NCBI GenBank assembly: GCA_001822215.1
Contig: MHQD01000045.1
Span: 1 to 31,088, forward strand
From: Candidatus Sungbacteria bacterium RIFCSPHIGHO2_01_FULL_50_25
GTDB lineage: Bacteria > Patescibacteriota > Minisyncoccia > Sungbacterales > HO2-52-23
Length of the DNA: 31,088 nt
Direction of reading: 5' to 3'
Part shown: in pieces, positions 12,651-20,980 of the stretch
Layout: each line of letters starts with the position of its first letter
Position numbering within the stretch: position 1 is the first letter of the stretch
Notes under the pieces: generated by a model
The model's database searches: none
What the model saw: only the letters and a program-made list of their open reading frames with translations
Told to the model about the DNA's origin: nothing
Program-made: the position numbers and the translations under genes

Positions 12651-14009
12651 ATGACGCGCTTTGCAATCGGTATTGTCATCGGAGCCGGTATCGCGGGATT
12701 TCTCGCGGGAGGAATGTATTTTTATTTTGCAAAAAGCGATCAAGGAGACTTCTCCTTTCCGTTTTCAATCAAAAACCCGCTCGCCGCGAGCATGAAAGAG
12801 AGTACGCCGGAAGAACGCGCGGCCGAGGCGCTCGCGCGCTCGCGAAACATCAAAGGACTCTATATGACAGCGGACGTTGCCATGGACCCGGGAGTTGGCG
12901 CCTCGCGCCTCCGCGAAAATCTCATCAAGCTTGCGGACGAAACAGAAATAAACGGACTCGTGATAGACGTAAAAGAGGTCTGCGGTCCTGATTATGACGA
13001 GGAGCGTCTCAAAAAACTCATTGAAGAGCTCAAGACAAAAAACATCTGGACCATCGGACGGATCGTGCTTTCAAAAGACGCCTCGCAAATCGATGTTCAT
13101 CCCGAATGGTATTTAACGCGCAAAGCCGGAGCGAATTCGGGTGCGAACGAATGCGCCCGAAAAGCGCACATCCGCGCCGCGCGGCCCGACGGGAAAAAAG
13201 CATCGGTGAATTTCTGGCGCGATAGAAGAGGCGGCTATTGGATGGATCCGGCGCACCCCGAAGTCCATGCATACATCCTCGAATTTTCCAAAAGGATGAT
13301 CGACATGGGGTTTGACGAGCTCCAATTCGACTATATCCGATTCCCGTCTGACGGCGATATCGAAAACGCGATCTACCCCGCCTACGACGGAAAAACGCCG
13401 AAGTACGCGGTCATGAAAGAATATTTCGAATTTTTAAATAAGAATTTGAAGGCGCACAAGCCGGAAATCGTTTTATCCGCAGACCTTTTCGGGTACGCGG
13501 CGATCCGCGCGGGAGACGTCGGCATCGGCCAGCGCGTTGACGATGTGGGCGATAATTTTGACTACATCTCTTTTATGACGTATCCCTCGCATTACTATAA
13601 CGGCCTCCATCTTCCGGAAGATCCGACGCGCGGCCTTCCCGCGCTCCGATATGACGCAGTTCAGGCGCGAACAAATCCTGATATCGTCGTCCTTCGAACG
13701 CTCCAGGTCGCACGTGATTTTCTCGACGGAAAAATTTCGACGTCATCGTTCCGCTATATCACCACGCTCTCCGCAACCACATCTACAACAACCATAAGTG
13801 CAATCATCGAACAAAAATCGCGCTCGCGCGCGCGTTTGAGGCCGTGGCTTGAAGATTTCTATCACGAAGCGGATGCGACCGCGGGGCGCCCCTCGGGCGC
13901 AAAAAAAGTCCGCATGCAGATTGACGCGGCGGAAACCGTTGATAATTCTGGCTGGCTTTTGTGGAGCGCGGCAAACGTGTATACAGAAGATGCGCTCAAA
14001 AAAGAATAA
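12651..14009 (+). CDS. DUF4015 family putative glycoside hydrolase
   Basis: From the ATG at 12651 the protein is 452 residues. A signal anchor (about residues 2-26, IGIVIGAGIAGFLAGGMYFY) places it outside the membrane. The rest is a TIM-barrel-like domain of the DUF4015 type: RNIKGLYMTADVAMDPG, INGLVIDVKEVCG, WMDPAHPEVHAYILEFSKRM and GFDELQFDYIRFPSDG, the last containing the likely acidic catalytic region, followed by VLSADLFGYAA and the FDYISFMTYPSHY strand. Such proteins are thought to act on polysaccharides, with substrate unknown. A longer frame from 12579 would cross a clear GATACTATAGT promoter element and lacks a signal-like start, so I use 12651, where AAGGA precedes the ATG. Confidence 0.85.
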   Translation: MTRFAIGIVIGAGIAGFLAGGMYFYFAKSDQGDFSFPFSIKNPLAASMKESTPEERAAEALARSRNIKGLYMTADVAMDPGVGASRLRENLIKLADETEINGLVIDVKEVCGPDYDEERLKKLIEELKTKNIWTIGRIVLSKDASQIDVHPEWYLTRKAGANSGANECARKAHIRAARPDGKKASVNFWRDRRGGYWMDPAHPEVHAYILEFSKRMIDMGFDELQFDYIRFPSDGDIENAIYPAYDGKTPKYAVMKEYFEFLNKNLKAHKPEIVLSADLFGYAAIRAGDVGIGQRVDDVGDNFDYISFMTYPSHYYNGLHLPEDPTRGLPALRYDAVQARTNPDIVVLRTLQVARDFLDGKISTSSFRYITTLSATTSTTTISAIIEQKSRSRARLRPWLEDFYHEADATAGRPSGAKKVRMQIDAAETVDNSGWLLWSAANVYTEDALKKE

Positions 14010-14028
14010 TGAGAGGGCGAGAGATTGT

Positions 14029-16494
14029 CTACTGAATATCTTTCGGATCGAGCCGAAACACGCTTCCGGAAGGCATCTCGCCTTTGATTATTTTTTCCGA
14101 TATGACTTTCTCGACGCTATCTTGGATGAAACGCCTCATTGGCCGCGCGCCGAACGCGGGGTCGTACCCTTTTTGGGCGACAAACTCAATGAGACTATTG
14201 GTGAATTCAAACGTGATGTTCTTTTTCGCAAGATCGCCCGCAATACCGCGAAGCATCATTCGCGCAATATCGCGGAGGTTTTGCATCTCAAGCGGACGGA
14301 ACACAATCACGGCGTCGAACCGATTCAAAAGCTCGGGGGTATATATTCGCTCCTCCTGAACATAGGAAACAATCTTTTTTTGCATATCACCAAACGAAAC
14401 GCCCGAAGACACGAGCTCGCGGATTTTTTCAGAACCCGCATTCGAGGTCGCAATGATAATGGTATTTCGCATATTGATTCGCTTCCCGAAAGCGTCTGTG
14501 AAAAACCCCTCGTCAAGAATCTGCAAAAAAAGATTTCGGACGTTTTTATCGCATTTTTCAAACTCGTCCAGCAAAAGAAGCGAATAGGGAGCGGCTTCCA
14601 TGCGATGGGTGAGGACGCCGGATTCGCCGCGAGCTGATGAGCCGATCAAGCGCTCAAACGCCTCCGCATTCTGATATTCTGACATGTCAAAACGCGCCAT
14701 CGCGTCTTCATGCCCGAAATAGACCGCGGCAAGCGCCTTTGCGGTTTCCGTCTTTCCAACGCCCGTAGGACCGAGAAACAAAAACGTGCCGATCGGGCGC
14801 TTCCGATCCTTGAGGCCGGCTCGTACGCGGCGTATCGCATCAGAAATTTTCAAGACCGCCTCATCCTGCCCCACGACGCGCGCGTGAATATCGCGCTCGA
14901 GATTCAAAAGCTTTTCCCGCTCTTTTCCTTTTGCGTCTCCCAGAGGAATCGAGGTCTTCTGGGAAATGTACGAGGTCACGAAATCCGCAGAAACGAGGGA
15001 TAATCCGGAGTTGCTCGCCGCATCGAATACTTCAAATAAAAGATCTATGGCGCGCCGCGGCAGAGCGCCCTCGGTGACGTAATTGAGCGCGCCATCCGAT
15101 ACCGAAGAAAGCCCCGGGTATGTCATGCGGATGGCGCCGCCCGCGCCAGCCTCTTTCTCATAGACATAATCTTTCAGGATTTCAAAAAGCATTTCCTCCC
15201 GCGGCTCCTCGAGCTCGACTTTTTCGAAGAATCCGAGAATATCGGTCCTCGCCTCCAAAATTTTCCGGAAGCTCTGGACATTCGCAAGCGCGATTATCTG
15301 GATCGCGTGGCTTCCAAGATACGGCCGAAACACTTCAAACGCATTTGACTTGACGGCTCCCAGAGATTCTATCGCCTCTGGAAAATCCTCTATCGCAAGA
15401 ATGATATTTCCCGCTCTCGCCGCTTCGTTGAGCACCCGGATAAAAATTTCTTCGACGTCGCCTTTTGTCTTCCCAGTCGCCGTAATCGCGGTTACGGAAA
15501 TCATGAATATGCGCTTGTGCTCAAGCTCGGGAAAAATTTTCCCTTCCTTGATCATCCGGACAAGCCCCTGAAGGAGCGCGTGCTTCCCTACGCCCGGCTC
15601 GCCCACGATGAGAATATTCGCGCCGCGCGATTTATGAAGCGCCGACTCGATTCGCAGAATCTCTTTTTCGCGACCGACGAGAAGTTCATCAAATGAATTT
15701 TCGTAATCAAGCTCCCGCGCGTATTGAGACAAAAGCGGGACCTGCCCGTAGGACCAGCTCTTGCCGATCCCGGGAATCCTCCCGAGAGAAGCCGGGGACC
15801 ACCATCGGAGCGCTTCATCGCGCGCCATGCATTCCTGGAACACCCACTCTGATGCGCGCATGACGACATCAGAAGAAATATTTCGCGATACCGCAAAAGA
15901 TGAGAGTTCCGGATGGAGAGAGAACATATATGACATGCTTACACCGAACCCCACATTCCCTTCTCGGGGCGCGGATGATTCAAAACGCGACAAAAATTCA
16001 ACATATGATACACGCGGTCCTTTGCCTTCGCGAAGCGCGCGAAGAATACGAGCGTACTCTTCAGAAGAGATCCCGAGGCGCGAAAGAAGGAGCGAGCCGG
16101 GCTGCGTTCGCGCAAGCGCATGCCAAAACGATACACTGAAATTATCGCCGCGCATTCGGGAAGCGTTCCGCACTATCTCGTAAAGATACAAATCGAGCCG
16201 CGACAAAAACGGGCCTGAAAACGCTCCCGCTGGATTGTACCGGACCGCCCTCTGCCAGAAGCCCAAAGAGAGGGTAGGGAGTAGACACGCGCCGCAAAGA
16301 GAGGCAATGGAAAGGAAAATTGCCGCGCCGCTCAATCGGCCGCCCAGCGTAATGATGTAAAACGCAAGCGGAATAAAAACGCCTGCTCCGCACGCAAAAA
16401 GAACGATCCGCCGAAAGATAGGCGGGAATGTTTCATCGAGCGCCAATACGGAATCAAACCTGCTTATGCCTAAAAAACCCTCCGTGCGTCCCAT
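14029..16494 (-). CDS. Membrane-anchored ClpB/ClpC-like AAA+ ATPase with decayed first ATPase domain
   Basis: From the ATG at 16494 the protein is 821 residues. Two transmembrane helices (about 27-78) are followed by a helical region that resembles degenerate Clp N-domain repeats (to ~260) and two AAA+ domains. D1 has GEPGVGKH at 298-305, where the Walker A Thr/Ser is His, ED in place of DE in the Walker B strand (IILAIEDF, 364-371), and no Arg-finger pair (LGFFEKV where Clp proteins have RRF). D2 is intact: GPTGVGKT at 575-582, LLLLDEFEK at ~639, LLNRFD with its Arg, and sensor-2 GARPMRR. A membrane unfoldase or disaggregase is likely. No certain ClpP-binding IGF/L loop is seen. The gene begins two bases after the stop of a small membrane protein. 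Confidence 0.88.
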   Translation of the reverse strand: MGRTEGFLGISRFDSVLALDETFPPIFRRIVLFACGAGVFIPLAFYIITLGGRLSGAAIFLSIASLCGACLLPTLSLGFWQRAVRYNPAGAFSGPFLSRLDLYLYEIVRNASRMRGDNFSVSFWHALARTQPGSLLLSRLGISSEEYARILRALREGKGPRVSYVEFLSRFESSAPREGNVGFGVSMSYMFSLHPELSSFAVSRNISSDVVMRASEWVFQECMARDEALRWWSPASLGRIPGIGKSWSYGQVPLLSQYARELDYENSFDELLVGREKEILRIESALHKSRGANILIVGEPGVGKHALLQGLVRMIKEGKIFPELEHKRIFMISVTAITATGKTKGDVEEIFIRVLNEAARAGNIILAIEDFPEAIESLGAVKSNAFEVFRPYLGSHAIQIIALANVQSFRKILEARTDILGFFEKVELEEPREEMLFEILKDYVYEKEAGAGGAIRMTYPGLSSVSDGALNYVTEGALPRRAIDLLFEVFDAASNSGLSLVSADFVTSYISQKTSIPLGDAKGKEREKLLNLERDIHARVVGQDEAVLKISDAIRRVRAGLKDRKRPIGTFLFLGPTGVGKTETAKALAAVYFGHEDAMARFDMSEYQNAEAFERLIGSSARGESGVLTHRMEAAPYSLLLLDEFEKCDKNVRNLFLQILDEGFFTDAFGKRINMRNTIIIATSNAGSEKIRELVSSGVSFGDMQKKIVSYVQEERIYTPELLNRFDAVIVFRPLEMQNLRDIARMMLRGIAGDLAKKNITFEFTNSLIEFVAQKGYDPAFGARPMRRFIQDSVEKVISEKIIKGEMPSGSVFRLDPKDIQ

Positions 16495-16496
16495 AG

Positions 16497-16883
16497 TTAT
16501 AAGAAAAGAAAAAAGATACCGCTTCCGAAAAGCCCGACTGTAAGAATCGGAAGAAGCGTCCATGCAATAAAGAAAAGAATTCCGGCGGCGCAAAGCAGGA
16601 CAAGCGCGAGGACGCCGACCGCGCCGAGAAGCGCACGGGTAATCATGCCGGCAAGGCGCATCACCGTATTTACGACAACGGTTTCAAGAATTCCCTCCAT
16701 ATCGAAACTCGCTACCCGCTCGCTCAAACGAAACAGAGGGGAAAAGAATGTCTTTACAAGAAGCGGCAAAGAAAAAAAGTGATACAAAAACCATGCAAAA
16801 TCTTTCCAAATAGCACCCATATCGCGGTATGCCGCGCCGTAGTGCCACGAAAGGTATGACGCGATTGGAATCCGTGTACCCAT
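16497..16883 (-). CDS. Small membrane protein cotranscribed with the Clp-like ATPase
   Basis: This 128-residue protein has a Trp/Tyr-rich amphipathic N-terminus (ASYLSWHYGAAYRDMGAIWK), a hydrophobic stretch around 30-50 (WFLYHFFSLPLLVKTFF) and a long hydrophobic C-terminal half from about residue 75 that likely forms two helices ending in LFGSGIFFLFL. No family is recognised. The ATPase gene starts two bases beyond its stop, so the products are likely made together and may form a complex in the membrane. A TATAAT lies six bases before the ATG with GGAAGT between them, so the operon mRNA is probably leaderless. Confidence 0.75.
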   Translation of the reverse strand: MGTRIPIASYLSWHYGAAYRDMGAIWKDFAWFLYHFFSLPLLVKTFFSPLFRLSERVASFDMEGILETVVVNTVMRLAGMITRALLGAVGVLALVLLCAAGILFFIAWTLLPILTVGLFGSGIFFLFL

Positions 16884-16889
16884 ACTTCC

Positions 16890-16895
16890 ATTATA
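16890..16895 (-). promoter_or_regulatory. -10 box abutting the start of the Clp-like operon
   Basis: The minus strand reads TAC-TATAAT-GGAAGT-ATG, nearly identical to the arrangement before the VKOR gene. Transcription should begin at or within a base or two of the ATG. Confidence 0.7.
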
Positions 16896-17017
16896 GTATG
16901 TTTATTGCATGTTCGCACTCTGGAGCAATTTCATTAAATATGCTATTGTGGAGGACGATTAGTTGGTGAGTGCCGGAACAGTGTTTTTATTCCGCACTTT
17001 TTTACGCCACCTAAGCT

Positions 17018-17130
17018 CAGCTGGGCTGAAGCATATCATGCTTCAACGGGAAATTTAGCGAGCCTGCGTAGCAGTGTGAGCGCAAGAATTTCCCGGGGTT
17101 TCGCCGAGGGGGCGAAACAGCAATACTTTC
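17018..17130 (+). other. Hairpin-rich leader or remnant before tRNA-Thr
   Basis: No gene is seen between 16884 and 17141. The stretch holds TGAAGCAT/ATGCTTCA, a long stem GGGAAATT...AATTTCCC and GTTTCGCC/GGCGAAAC. A string AGCTCAGCTGGG near the first hairpin looks like a tRNA D arm, so part of the block may be a tRNA fragment. It might also be a structured 5' leader cotranscribed with tRNA-Thr. Confidence 0.4.
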
Positions 17131-17141
17131 GTCCCGTTAGA

Positions 17142-17213
17142 GCCGGAGTAACTCAGAGGCAGAGTAGCTGTTTCGTAAACAGCAAGTCGCGAGTTCGAAT
17201 CTCGCCTCCGGCT
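17142..17213 (+). tRNA. tRNA-Thr(CGT)
   Basis: The acceptor GCCGGAG pairs with CTCCGGC plus T. The anticodon arm is GCTGT-TTCGTAA-ACAGC with CGT, and the T arm is GCGAG-TTCGAAT-CTCGC. CCA is not encoded. A hairpin (GCCGCAT/ATGCGGC) follows seven bases later and may end the transcript. Confidence 0.95.
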
Positions 17214-17229
17214 TTCATTAAGCCGCATC

Positions 17230-17835
17230 ATGCGGCATTTCTCTTTCATGGATTTAAAACGCCCCCAATCAAAACATCCGATCCCGAAAGACGCGCGGCT
17301 CGCATTCAAAGGAAAAATTTTTGAGATTTATCAATGGGATCAGGAACTTTTCGACGGCACAAAAGCCGTTTTTGAAAAAATTAAGCGCCACGACGGCGTG
17401 AATGTGTTTCCCGTAACCGACGACGGGAAAATCATCGTAGCCGAACAAGAACAGCCGGGATATACGCCGTTCTGGAGTTCAATCGGCGGGGGAGTTGAAG
17501 AGGACGAAACGCCGATTGATTGCGCGCGCCGCGAACTTCTCGAAGAATCGGGATATGAAGCAGACACCTTCGTATTGTGGAACGCGATACAGCCCTCGAT
17601 GATGGCAGACTGGGCTGTTTTTACGTTTATCGCAAAACAATGCAGAAAACGCTCGAGTCCCTTGCTCGACCCGGGAGAAAAGATAATCCTTCATTATCTG
17701 ACGCTTGATGAATTCATCGATCTTGCGCACAAAGACACCTTTCGCGATCGCGATGTCGCGCTCATGCTTTTCCGGACGCTTGCAGAGCCTGGCGGATATA
17801 AAAAACTTGAAGCGCTTTTTTCTCCTCTATTGTAG
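17230..17835 (+). CDS. NUDIX hydrolase, ADP-ribose pyrophosphatase-like
   Basis: NUDIX enzymes cleave nucleoside diphosphates linked to another group. The complete Nudix box is present: GGVEEDE-TPIDCAR-RELLEESGY at about residues 96-118, with the REXXEE metal-binding glutamates. The N-terminal half forms the strands KGKIFEIYQWDQELFDG and VFEKIKRHDGVNVFPVTDDG, typical of ADP-sugar pyrophosphatases, and a C-terminal helix follows a LDEFIDLAHKDTFRDRDV segment. An internal ATG at 17248 (MDLKRPQSK) is the likelier start, giving 195 residues, since the ATG at 17230 sits inside the post-tRNA hairpin. No Shine-Dalgarno site is seen. The physiological substrate cannot be read from sequence. Confidence 0.9.
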   Translation: MRHFSFMDLKRPQSKHPIPKDARLAFKGKIFEIYQWDQELFDGTKAVFEKIKRHDGVNVFPVTDDGKIIVAEQEQPGYTPFWSSIGGGVEEDETPIDCARRELLEESGYEADTFVLWNAIQPSMMADWAVFTFIAKQCRKRSSPLLDPGEKIILHYLTLDEFIDLAHKDTFRDRDVALMLFRTLAEPGGYKKLEALFSPLL

Positions 17836-17915
17836 GAATAATGCCTTGCCGCTCCATCAAAACGTTTTCATCCCGGTTGCAACCGACACACAGAGGATGA
17901 TGCGCTCTGTTCCCC

Positions 17916-17944
17916 TTGTGAAAGGCGCTCTTTTATGATAAAAT
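17916..17944 (+). promoter_or_regulatory. prfB promoter
   Basis: TTGTGA (-35) and TAAAAT (-10) are separated by exactly 17 bases. Six A residues then lead to the ATG at 17951, so the start site would fall at the start codon and prfB mRNA would be leaderless. Confidence 0.7.
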
Positions 17945-17950
17945 AAAAAA

Positions 17951-19046
17951 ATGGACGATTTGAAGGAGAAAATCGCGTCGATTGAAGATAATCTCCGCCG
18001 ATTGGCGGACATACTTTGACGTCCCGAAAAAGGAAACGCTCGTTCACACAATAGAGCATGAGATGGAAGACGCCGAGTTCTGGCAGGACCGCGCTCGCGC
18101 CGAGACGCGCTCAAAGGAGCTTGCGGACCTGAAGCGCGATATCGCGCGCTGGAAAGAGATGAACAATGGTTTTTTTTCCATTCGGGAGAGTACGGCCATT
18201 GCCGAAGGCGACGAGGCGCTCATGCGAGAGCTTGAAGGAGATATTGCAACGCTTCAAAAGAAACTTTCTTCAGCAGAAAGGGAAACTCTTTTCTCCGGAA
18301 AATACGATGCGGGAAATGCGGTCCTGTCGGTCTGGGCAGGCGCCGGAGGCAAAGACGCCGAAGACTGGGCGGCCCTGCTCCTTAGAATGTACACCCGCTA
18401 CGGAGAAAAAAAGAATTGGCGCGTGCGTGCAGTGCACGAACATTGGGGCGAATCTTCGGGCCCAGGCGGATGGGGGATAAAAAACGCGGCAATTATTATC
18501 GAGGGACCCTTTGTCTACGGATATCTTAAAAAAGAATCAGGAGTGCATCGCCTCGTGCGAATATCCCCATTCAACGCGCAATCGCTCCGACACACGTCGT
18601 TTGCCCTTGTCGACGTCCTTCCTGAATTCGTTGAACCAGAAGAGATAGAAATAAAACCGGAAGATTTGAAAATCGATTTCTTCAGATCGTCAGGGCCCGG
18701 GGGACAAAACGTAAACAAGCGAGAGACCGCAGTGCGCATCACTCACATTCCGACAGGACTCCAGGCAGCAAGCCAAGCCGAACGCTCGCAGGACAGAAAC
18801 CGGGAGATTGCAATGAATTTTCTCCGATCGAAACTCTATGACCTTGCGCTCAAACATCAAGCGCAAGAACAAAAAAACGTCAAGCAGGAAAAGGTGTCAA
18901 TCGAATGGAGTTCGCAGATCCGATCGTACGTCATGCATCCGTACCAGATGGTAAAAGACCACCGGACCGACGTTGAAACATCACAAATTGACAAGGTGTT
19001 AGACGGAGAACTTGATGAGTTTATTGAAGCGGAAATGCAAAAATAA
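17951..19046 (+). CDS. prfB: Peptide chain release factor 2, made by programmed +1 frameshift
   Basis: RF2 ends translation at UGA and UAA. The gene starts at 17951 (MDDLKEKIASIEDNLRRLAD), meets an in-frame TGA at 18017-18019 after ATA CTT, and continues in the +1 frame at GAC to the stop at 19046; the joined protein is about 364 residues. The second part begins DVPKKETLVHTIEHEMED, as in other RF2 proteins directly after the shift. Diagnostic motifs follow: the RF2-type SPF anticodon mimic (RISPFNAQSLR) and the peptidyl-hydrolysis loop SSGPGGQNVNKRE. The frameshift is the well-known autoregulation by RF2 level. A promoter with a -10 box six bases before the ATG implies a leaderless mRNA. Confidence 0.96.
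18003..18020 (+). promoter_or_regulatory. prfB programmed frameshift site
   Basis: The slippery CTT is followed by TGA and C (CTTTGAC), the usual RF2 shift signal. Upstream is GGCGG, five bases before CTT, a weaker and slightly more distant stimulator than the AGGGGG of E. coli. Slow RF2 decoding of TGA lets the ribosome shift by one. Confidence 0.9.
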
Positions 19047-19182
19047 TTTTCAATTCTCAATGATCAATTTCCAATGAATACTGTAATGTCTAAATTTTCA
19101 AACATGAACGTTTTGTTCAAAGCATTAATACATTGAAAAATTTACTGAAAATTGCAAAATTGTAAATTGAAAATTTTCGCCG
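19047..19182. repeat. AT-rich spacer with inverted TTTTCAATT words
   Basis: The 136-base gap between prfB and ftsE is very AT-rich and carries TTTTCAATT at the left and AATTGAAAA at the right end, with related words between. It resembles AT-rich intergenic repeats common in metagenome-derived genomes. No gene or clear terminator is seen. Confidence 0.5.
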
Positions 19183-19866
19183 ATGATTTTTTTTGACAAC
19201 GTTTCAAAAATCTATAATCACCATTCCGTCGCGTTAAAAAACGTGACTTTGAAGGTCGACCCGAAAGACTTCATCTTTCTTGTCGGCTCATCGGGCGCCG
19301 GGAAAACGACGCTTCTTAAACTTCTCATCCGCGAAGAACAGCCAACCGATGGAAAAATTTTTCTTGACGGCGTTGAAGTGACCAATACAGACGTAAACGA
19401 CCTCCATATGATCCGCAGAAGAGTCGGTACGGTATTCCAGGACTACAAGCTTTTGCCTACCAAAACTGCATACGAAAACATCTCTTTTGTCATGGAGGCG
19501 GCGGGCCGCGCCGATGCGGAGATCGAAGAGGACGTGCCCGAGGTGCTTGAGCTTGTGGGACTTTCCGATAAGCGGGATAATTTCCCCCATCAGCTTTCGG
19601 GCGGAGAAAAACAGCGTGTCGCAATCGCGCGCGCGCTTGTAAACCGGCCGGACGTAATCCTCGCGGATGAGCCTACGGGGGATCTTGACCCGATAAATAC
19701 GCTTGAAATCATAAAACTTCTCCAAAAAATAAACGAGCTCGGCACTACCATCGTCCTTTCGACACACAACAAGGAAATTGTGAACTCTTCGGACAAGCGG
19801 GTCGTACTCCTCGACAAAGGAGAAATAATAAGCGATAAAGAAAAAGGGAAATATCTTTTAATATAG
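19183..19866 (+). CDS. ftsE: Cell-division ABC ATPase FtsE
   Basis: FtsE is the ATPase that, with FtsX, activates septal peptidoglycan hydrolases. The 227-residue protein has Walker A GSSGAGKTT at 35-43, the Q-loop in VGTVFQDYKLLP, the ABC signature LSGGEKQRVAIARAL, Walker B VILADEPTGDLD and the switch His in LSTHNKE. Length and the VGTVFQDYKLL string are typical of FtsE rather than other ABC ATPases. The ftsX start follows four bases after the stop, giving the conserved ftsE-ftsX pair. No Shine-Dalgarno site is evident before the ATG. Confidence 0.96.
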   Translation: MIFFDNVSKIYNHHSVALKNVTLKVDPKDFIFLVGSSGAGKTTLLKLLIREEQPTDGKIFLDGVEVTNTDVNDLHMIRRRVGTVFQDYKLLPTKTAYENISFVMEAAGRADAEIEEDVPEVLELVGLSDKRDNFPHQLSGGEKQRVAIARALVNRPDVILADEPTGDLDPINTLEIIKLLQKINELGTTIVLSTHNKEIVNSSDKRVVLLDKGEIISDKEKGKYLLI

Positions 19867-19870
19867 CAAT

Positions 19871-20779
19871 ATGTTTCTCACGCATCTTCAGCGCATCACC
19901 AAATCAGGACTTTTAAGCTACAAGCGAAACGGCTGGCTTTCGACCGCAACAGTTCTTGTCATGGTGCTCATGCTTTTCGTCATCGGAAACCTCATATTCA
20001 TGGGCGCGCTTGCGGGAGTCATCCTCTCGTCGTTTGAATCAAAAGTGGACATAAGCGTCTATTTTCTCCCTGACGCAAACGAACATACGATTACCTCGAT
20101 AAAAAACGAGATTGAAACGCTCCCGGACGTCCGCGATATCACCTATATCTCGCGGGACCGCGCGCTCGAACTTTTTCGCGAGCGGCACAAGGGGAATCAA
20201 TTGATCTCCGCGGCGCTCGAAGAGATCGGGGATAACCCGCTTCAAGCGAGCCTGAATATCCGGGCGAAAGACCCTTCGCGCTACGCCGCAATCAGCGAAT
20301 TTCTTTTGCACAAAAATTATAAGGAGATCGACAAGATCAATTATTTTGAAAACCAGCAGGTAATCGAGCGGATGGGAGCGATCTTCCGCGCGGTCCGCGG
20401 ATCAGGAATGTTTCTTGCGTTTTTTCTTGCGTTTATCGCAATCCTCGTCACGTTCAATACGATACGCCTCGCGATCTACACGATGCGGGAAGAAATCGGC
20501 ATCATGCGCCTTGTCGGCGCGACAAAATGGTTCATCCGCGGCCCCTTTATCGTATCAGGCGTTTTATACGGCGTAACCGCAGCTCTAATCACGCTCATGC
20601 TCTTTTTTCCGCTCATATGGCTCGCTTCTCCGCGCCTCGCGGTCCTTGTGCCGGAATTCGATATATTCCGATATTTCCTGCAAAATCTCGTCCTGTTCTC
20701 CCTTCTTATGTTCGGCGGCGGCATTTCAATCGGCGTGATCTCCTCCCTCATCGCGATACGGCGATACCTTCGGGTATAG
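19871..20779 (+). CDS. ftsX: Cell-division protein FtsX
   Basis: FtsX is the membrane partner of FtsE. The 302-residue protein shows four transmembrane helices: about 23-50 (TATVLVMVLMLFVIGNLIFM), 175-200 (GMFLAFFLAFIAILVTF), 225-255 and 265-295. The large extracytoplasmic domain between helices 1 and 2 (about 52-170, starting KVDISVYFLPDANEHTI) is the part that contacts peptidoglycan hydrolases. The cytoplasmic motif YTMREEIGIMRLVGATKWFI after helix 2 is characteristic of the FtsX/MacB permease fold. Cotranscribed with ftsE. The peptidoglycan hydrolase it would control is not in this window. Confidence 0.96.
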   Translation: MFLTHLQRITKSGLLSYKRNGWLSTATVLVMVLMLFVIGNLIFMGALAGVILSSFESKVDISVYFLPDANEHTITSIKNEIETLPDVRDITYISRDRALELFRERHKGNQLISAALEEIGDNPLQASLNIRAKDPSRYAAISEFLLHKNYKEIDKINYFENQQVIERMGAIFRAVRGSGMFLAFFLAFIAILVTFNTIRLAIYTMREEIGIMRLVGATKWFIRGPFIVSGVLYGVTAALITLMLFFPLIWLASPRLAVLVPEFDIFRYFLQNLVLFSLLMFGGGISIGVISSLIAIRRYLRV

Positions 20780-20798
20780 ATTTTTCTTAAAAACTCGG

Positions 20799-20834
20799 TA
20801 TAATGAAGAGTGATCCCTCAATAGGATCATTTTT
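20799..20834 (+). promoter_or_regulatory. -10 box followed at once by a terminator-like hairpin
   Basis: TATAAT at 20799-20804 is followed six bases later by TGATCC/GGATCA (6-bp stem, 7-base loop) and ATTTTTG. The hairpin with its T-run (20811-20834) can terminate ftsEX transcripts. The -10 box would start tRNA-Gln transcription at the hairpin itself. Confidence 0.6.
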
Positions 20835-20839
20835 GTTTT

Positions 20840-20908
20840 CCGGGGTCGGCTAACGGTAGGCCTCATGACTCTGAATCATGCAATCTTGGTTCGATTCCAA
20901 GCCCCGGA
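20840..20908 (+). tRNA. tRNA-Gln(CTG)
   Basis: The acceptor CCGGGGT pairs with GCCCCGG (final wobble) plus A. The anticodon arm is CATGA-CTCTGAA-TCATG with CTG, and the T arm is CTTGG-TTCGATT-CCAAG. At 69 bases it is short because of a small D loop. CCA is not encoded. A T-arm-only copy follows. Confidence 0.92.
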
Positions 20909-20913
20909 GTTTT

Positions 20914-20957
20914 GTGCGGGTACGCTGAAACTCTAGGTTCAAGACCTAGCCCGGCAG
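20914..20957 (+). repeat. Truncated tRNA-like hairpin after tRNA-Gln
   Basis: TGCGGG and CCCGGCA can pair with one bulge, enclosing CTAGG-TTCAAGA-CCTAG, a perfect T arm. There are no D or anticodon arms. It aligns loosely with the 3' half of the preceding tRNA-Gln. It is a decayed duplicate or a minihelix-like RNA. Confidence 0.55.
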
Positions 20958-20980
20958 ATCTAATAACTTTAAAACTCTAT

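Noticed and set aside
17982..18017. RF2 starting at an ATA-like codon in the second frame
   Set aside because: The true N-terminus is encoded from ATG 17951 in frame 0 up to the programmed frameshift; the part of the second frame before 18018 is not translated.
18017..18019. UGA recoded as glycine, as in Gracilibacteria/SR1
   Set aside because: RF2 is encoded and several genes end in TGA with proper downstream spacing; the only internal TGA is the RF2 shift site.
20912..20980. N-terminal extension of the membrane-anchored unknown protein
   Set aside because: It would be translated from the tRNA-like hairpin; the hydrophobic anchor begins properly at 20981.
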